From Bifidobacterium sp. UBA6881 (GTDB taxonomy: Bacteria; Actinomycetota; Actinomycetes; Actinomycetales; Bifidobacteriaceae), in assembly GCA_002451435.1 (NCBI GenBank), contig DKCF01000106.1, positions 1 to 18,662 on the forward strand: a DNA stretch of 18,662 bases, given 5' to 3'. Under the pieces are notes generated by a model. The model saw only the letters and a program-made list of their open reading frames with translations, had not been told where the DNA came from and searched no databases. Shown here piece by piece: positions 15,754 through 18,662 of this stretch (positions are counted from its first letter, which is position 1; every line of letters starts with the position of its first letter). Made by a program: the position numbers and the translations under genes.

Positions 15754-17145
15754 TCAGGCTTCTACGGTAACGGTTTGCTGGGCATACACAGTATCCGGCT
15801 CCCACGACTGTGCATCGGCCGGCTTCTGGTCTCCCGTGACGATGTTCTTGACTTCGTCTCCGGAGCCCTCGTCGGAAGCGCCCGCCGGGAACCACACATA
15901 TGGGATGCCGAGTTTGTCGGCGTACTTGATCTGCTTGCCGAGTTTGGCCGCGGTCGGAGCCACGTCCGCGGCGATACCACGGGCGCGCAACTGATTCGCG
16001 ATCTGGTTGGAGGCGGAACGGTCGTCCTCGTTCCACACGGCGACCAGCACGGATGCCGGAGACACACGGCTGGCATGGGCCCCGGCGGTGTGCAGCATGT
16101 AGGAAACCAGTCGGGACAGACCAATGGACAGACCGACGCCCGGATATTTCTTCTTGCCTTGGGAGGCGAGGTTGTCGTAACGGCCGCCGGAGCAAATGGA
16201 GCCCAATGCGGAGGCGCCTTCAAGGAAGGTCTCATACACGGAACCGGTGTAGTAATCCAGACCGCGGGCGATCTTCAGATCGGCGATGACGGAGCCCGGA
16301 CGGATGCGCGCGGCCTCGTCGACGATCATCGCCAGCGTGTCAAGCCCCTGGCGCGCAAGCACATAGGCGTCGGAATCGGACGCGATGCCATGCTTCGCGC
16401 ACAGCGCGTCGAACTTTTCGGACAGCTCCTCGCCGTTGGCCGCGGTCAGCTCAGCCAATTCAAGGCATGCCTTGGCCTGGGCCTCGTCGGCCCCACAGCC
16501 TTCGACGAGCAGTTTCGCCACTTCGTCGGCCCCGATCTTGTCGAGCTTGTCGATCTCGCGCAGAACGCCCTCGATGTCGGTGAGGCCGAGACCACGGTAG
16601 AAGCCTTCGGAAAGCTTGCGGTTGTTCGCGTGCACGGTGGCCTTCGGCAGGCCGAACGCACGAAGGCGCTCCAACGCCGACACCATGACCAGCGGCAATT
16701 CGACCTCGTAGTGGTCGGGCAGGTCGCCGTTGCCGATCACATCGATGTCCGCCTGCACGAACTCGCGGAAACGCCCCTCCTGCGGACGCTCGCCACGCCA
16801 GACCTTTTGGATCTGCCACCGTTTGAACGGGAAGGCCAGATCGCCAGAATGTTCGACGACGTACCGGCTCAGCGGAACGGTGAGATCGAAATGCAGACCC
16901 AAGCGGTCCTCAATCGGAGTGTCGGACTCGTGACCGACCTCCTGCAGGCGGCTCAGCAAATAAATCTCCTTGCTGGTCTCGCCTTTCTTGAGCAGGCTCG
17001 AACCCTGCTCGACAGCGCGAGTTTCAATGCCTATGAAGCCATTGAGCTCGAAAACATCACGGAGCGTGTCGATGACACGCTGCTCCACAACACGTTCAGA
17101 GGGGAGCCACTCTGGAAATCCTGAAATAGATGCGCCTTTAGCCAC
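15754..17145 (-). CDS. hisS: Histidyl-tRNA synthetase
   Basis: Charges tRNA-His (463 aa; class II). Seen: FDLTVPLSRY (86-95), motif 2 VWRGERPQEGRFREFVQADI (115-134), the HisRS signature ARGLDYYTGS (293-302), ICSGGRYD (317-324), motif 3 VGLSIGLSRL (337-346), and a C-terminal anticodon domain with LVAVWNEDD and ADVAPTAAKLGKQIKYADKLGIPYV. The start is GTG at 17145 with no good Shine-Dalgarno. A TATTAT box lies 8 nt upstream, so the mRNA is probably leaderless or nearly so. That leaves no room for a T-box or other leader riboswitch. It heads the hisS-aspS pair and diverges from the DUF349 gene, a neighbourhood seen in other Actinobacteria. Confidence 0.96.
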   Translation of the reverse strand: MAKGASISGFPEWLPSERVVEQRVIDTLRDVFELNGFIGIETRAVEQGSSLLKKGETSKEIYLLSRLQEVGHESDTPIEDRLGLHFDLTVPLSRYVVEHSGDLAFPFKRWQIQKVWRGERPQEGRFREFVQADIDVIGNGDLPDHYEVELPLVMVSALERLRAFGLPKATVHANNRKLSEGFYRGLGLTDIEGVLREIDKLDKIGADEVAKLLVEGCGADEAQAKACLELAELTAANGEELSEKFDALCAKHGIASDSDAYVLARQGLDTLAMIVDEAARIRPGSVIADLKIARGLDYYTGSVYETFLEGASALGSICSGGRYDNLASQGKKKYPGVGLSIGLSRLVSYMLHTAGAHASRVSPASVLVAVWNEDDRSASNQIANQLRARGIAADVAPTAAKLGKQIKYADKLGIPYVWFPAGASDEGSGDEVKNIVTGDQKPADAQSWEPDTVYAQQTVTVEA

Positions 17146-17153
17146 GATTCTCT

Positions 17154-17159
17154 ATAATA
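17154..17159 (-). promoter_or_regulatory. Candidate -10 box of hisS-aspS
   Basis: The minus strand reads TATTAT, 8 nt before the GTG start. The expected -35 region overlaps the hairpin at 17173-17190. No clear -35 match is seen. Confidence 0.5.
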
Positions 17160-17172
17160 AATGAGGTTGCGG

Positions 17173-17190
17173 AAAACGCCGGGCGTTTTT
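17173..17190. terminator. Terminator-like hairpin between divergent hisS and DUF349 gene
   Basis: AAAACGCCGGGCGTTTTT: a 7-bp stem (AAAACGC/GCGTTTT) around CGG, with a T5 end on the plus strand and A/T symmetry that makes it terminator-like both ways. Its place upstream of two divergent genes is unusual. It could block stray antisense transcription, act as an attenuator of the plus-strand gene, or be an operator. Confidence 0.45.
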
Positions 17191-17197
17191 CAAGCTT

Positions 17198-17211
17198 TGG
17201 AAGCGCTTCCG
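17198..17211. promoter_or_regulatory. LacI-family/cre-like palindromic operator
   Basis: TGGAAGCGCTTCCG contains a perfect 12-bp palindrome (GGAAGCGCTTCC, 17199-17210). It fits the catabolite-responsive/LacI-GalR pattern TGNNANCGNTNNCA at all but the last fixed base. It is centred about 60 nt from both the hisS and DUF349 starts. The regulator is unknown. Confidence 0.4.
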
Positions 17212-17262
17212 GCATCATTCGCGACCTCTGCACTACATGAAGCTTACTTAAAGGAGCTGGCC

Positions 17263-18662
17263 ATGGCCGACGAGAATGTCACCGCGTCCGAAAACATCAA
17301 CGAAACCACCAAGCAGGCAACGACGCCCGCAGCCGAGGCCAGCAAACCGGCCGTTCCGAGCCCTGCGGCGATGAAGCCGCATGCGCCGAGTCCGGCCGCT
17401 TTCGCCAAGAAGGCACCGCAACGCGCGGCGGCTCCGGCAGCGCCCGCGGCCGGCTTCTCCGAGGCCGACGTCAAGGCAGCCGAGGCATTCGGCCGCGTCG
17501 CCGATGACGGCACCGTGTTCGTCAAGGACGGCGAAGGCGAGCGCGAGGTCGGCCAGTTCCCCGACGCATCCAAGGAAGAGGCCCTGGCGCTGTACGCCCG
17601 TCGCTACCTGGACCTGAAGGAGAAGCTCGACCTGTTCGCCAACAGGCTCAAGTCCAACAACGTGAAGTCGCGTGAAATCGACGAATCCATCAAGACGCTC
17701 GCCGCCGAGACCGAACAACCGGCCGTCGTCGGCGATCTGGCCGCCATCAAGGCCCAGTTCGAGGCGCTGAAGAAGGAAGGCGCCGCGAAGAAGGAGGCGC
17801 TGACGCAGGCCCGCAAGGCCGCCGTCGCGAAGGCGGTCGCGGAGCGCACCGTGATCGTGGAGAAGGCCGAGGCGCTGGCGAATTCCCTCGACGAGAACAC
17901 CAACTGGCGTTCCACCGCGGACAAGTTCCGTTCGCTGTTCCAGCAGTGGCAGGAGCACCAGCGCAACAACGTCCGCATCGACAAGGCCGATGCGGACGCC
18001 CTGTGGTCCCGCTTCTCCTCCGCACGCACCACGTTCAACGTCGCACGCCGCAAGTGGGCCCAGCACCGCGATGCGGAGCGCAGCGAGGCCAAGACCGCCA
18101 AGGAAGCCATCATCGCCGAGGCCGAAGAGCTGAAGGACTCCACCGCATGGGTCGAGACCTCCCGCAAGTTCAACGAACTGATGGACCGTTGGAAGAAGGC
18201 CGGTCGCGCCGGACGCCGTGAGGACGATGACCTCTGGGCACGTTTCCGTGCCGCGGCCGACACCTTCTTCAACGCGCGTCAGGCCGATCGTGAGCAGATC
18301 AGCTCCTCCGAAAAGGAGAATCTTGCCAAGAAGGAGGAGCTGCTGGTCAAGGCCGAGGCTCTGGTGCCCGTCAAGGACGAGGCCGAGGCCAAGAAGGCCC
18401 GCCAGGCCCTTGCCGCGATTCAGGAGGAATGGGACCAGATCGGCTATGTGCCGCGTGACGAGGTCCGCCGCATCGAGGGTCGTCTCGACGCCGTCGACCA
18501 GCAGATCAAGGCCGTGGAGGACGCCGCTTGGAAGCAGTCCGACCCGGAGGCCGACGCGCGCAAGTCCTCCTTCGAGGAGCAGCTCAACGCGCAGCTCGCC
18601 GACCTTGACGGCAAGATCGCAGCCGAGTCCGACCCGAAGAAGAAGGCCAAGCTCGAAGCCGA
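17263..18662 (+). CDS. DUF349-repeat protein, 3' end outside window
   Basis: I translated this frame by hand. It runs open from the ATG at 17263 to the window edge, giving at least 466 residues. A strong AAAGGAG (17250-17256) lies 6 nt before the start. Seen: an Ala/Pro/Lys-rich, probably unstructured N-terminus (about 10-65), a small domain (about 68-105), then long charged helices with repeated W-F-W spacing typical of DUF349. One repeat has Trp215, 229, 248 and 265; the next has Trp296, 310 and 325; a third includes Trp390 (EEWDQIGYVP). No signal peptide or membrane segment. DUF349 has no established function to my knowledge; the protein is cytosolic and coiled-coil-like. The gene is found near hisS and relA in Actinobacteria, which suggests a translation or stringent-response link; that is inference only. 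Confidence 0.88.
   Translation, partial: MADENVTASENINETTKQATTPAAEASKPAVPSPAAMKPHAPSPAAFAKKAPQRAAAPAAPAAGFSEADVKAAEAFGRVADDGTVFVKDGEGEREVGQFPDASKEEALALYARRYLDLKEKLDLFANRLKSNNVKSREIDESIKTLAAETEQPAVVGDLAAIKAQFEALKKEGAAKKEALTQARKAAVAKAVAERTVIVEKAEALANSLDENTNWRSTADKFRSLFQQWQEHQRNNVRIDKADADALWSRFSSARTTFNVARRKWAQHRDAERSEAKTAKEAIIAEAEELKDSTAWVETSRKFNELMDRWKKAGRAGRREDDDLWARFRAAADTFFNARQADREQISSSEKENLAKKEELLVKAEALVPVKDEAEAKKARQALAAIQEEWDQIGYVPRDEVRRIEGRLDAVDQQIKAVEDAAWKQSDPEADARKSSFEEQLNAQLADLDGKIAAESDPKKKAKLEA

Noticed and set aside
13588..17124. 1178-codon plus-strand frame opposite aspS and hisS
   Set aside because: Both antisense genes have every class II synthetase motif. The frame is composition-driven and crosses intergenic DNA and two genes.
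17146..17262. T-box or other tRNA-sensing leader before hisS
   Set aside because: The -10 lies 8 nt from the start codon, leaving no leader; no specifier stem or T-box sequence is seen.

Overview
The window reads as ordinary chromosome from a high-GC actinobacterium, most likely a Bifidobacterium or close relative. This is inferred from protein resemblance and gene order (mtrA-mtrB, gluABCD, hisS-aspS beside a DUF349 gene), not from a database search. I see no rRNA, tRNA, CRISPR array, transposase, integrase or phage gene. Almost every base is in a gene, and the longest gap is about 200 bp.

Layout. (1) 8-2425, minus strand: the MtrA/MtrB two-component system; an ATG 2 nt past mtrB suggests the next gene (often lpqB) starts at the left edge. 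(2) 2559-3935, minus: rarA, a replication-fork AAA+ ATPase. (3) 4020-6578, plus: a Ski2-like DEAD/DEAH helicase with a DUF3516-type C-terminus, divergent from rarA. The 84-bp gap between them holds a perfect actinobacterial LexA/SOS box. (4) 6560-7555, minus: a PPK2-family polyphosphate kinase whose 3' end overlaps the helicase tail-to-tail. (5) 7690-11233, minus: a four-gene glutamate-type ABC transporter in the order gluA-gluB-gluC-gluD, ending in a 20-bp hairpin. (6) 11431-13733, minus: a second polar amino acid importer made of two genes, a GlnH-like binding protein fused to its permease and an ATPase, overlapping by ATGA. (7) 13912-17145, minus: hisS and aspS, probably co-transcribed, followed by two tandem hairpins. 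(8) 17263-end, plus: a DUF349 protein cut by the window edge, divergent from hisS.

Functionally the window joins envelope signalling, DNA-damage and replication-fork maintenance, polyphosphate/nucleotide metabolism, glutamate/glutamine-type uptake and aminoacyl-tRNA synthesis. The genes are conventional; most of the interest is in the intergenic DNA. It contains the SOS box over two promoters, several TANNNT boxes 6-8 nt before start codons (probable leaderless mRNAs), a dyad and a Glu-rich 25-codon upstream ORF before the fused transporter, a 20-bp perfect inverted repeat, and a LacI/cre-like palindrome plus a terminator-like hairpin between hisS and the DUF349 gene. No wholly new multi-gene system is evident. 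The best candidate for something undescribed is LexA control of the rarA/DUF3516-helicase pair.
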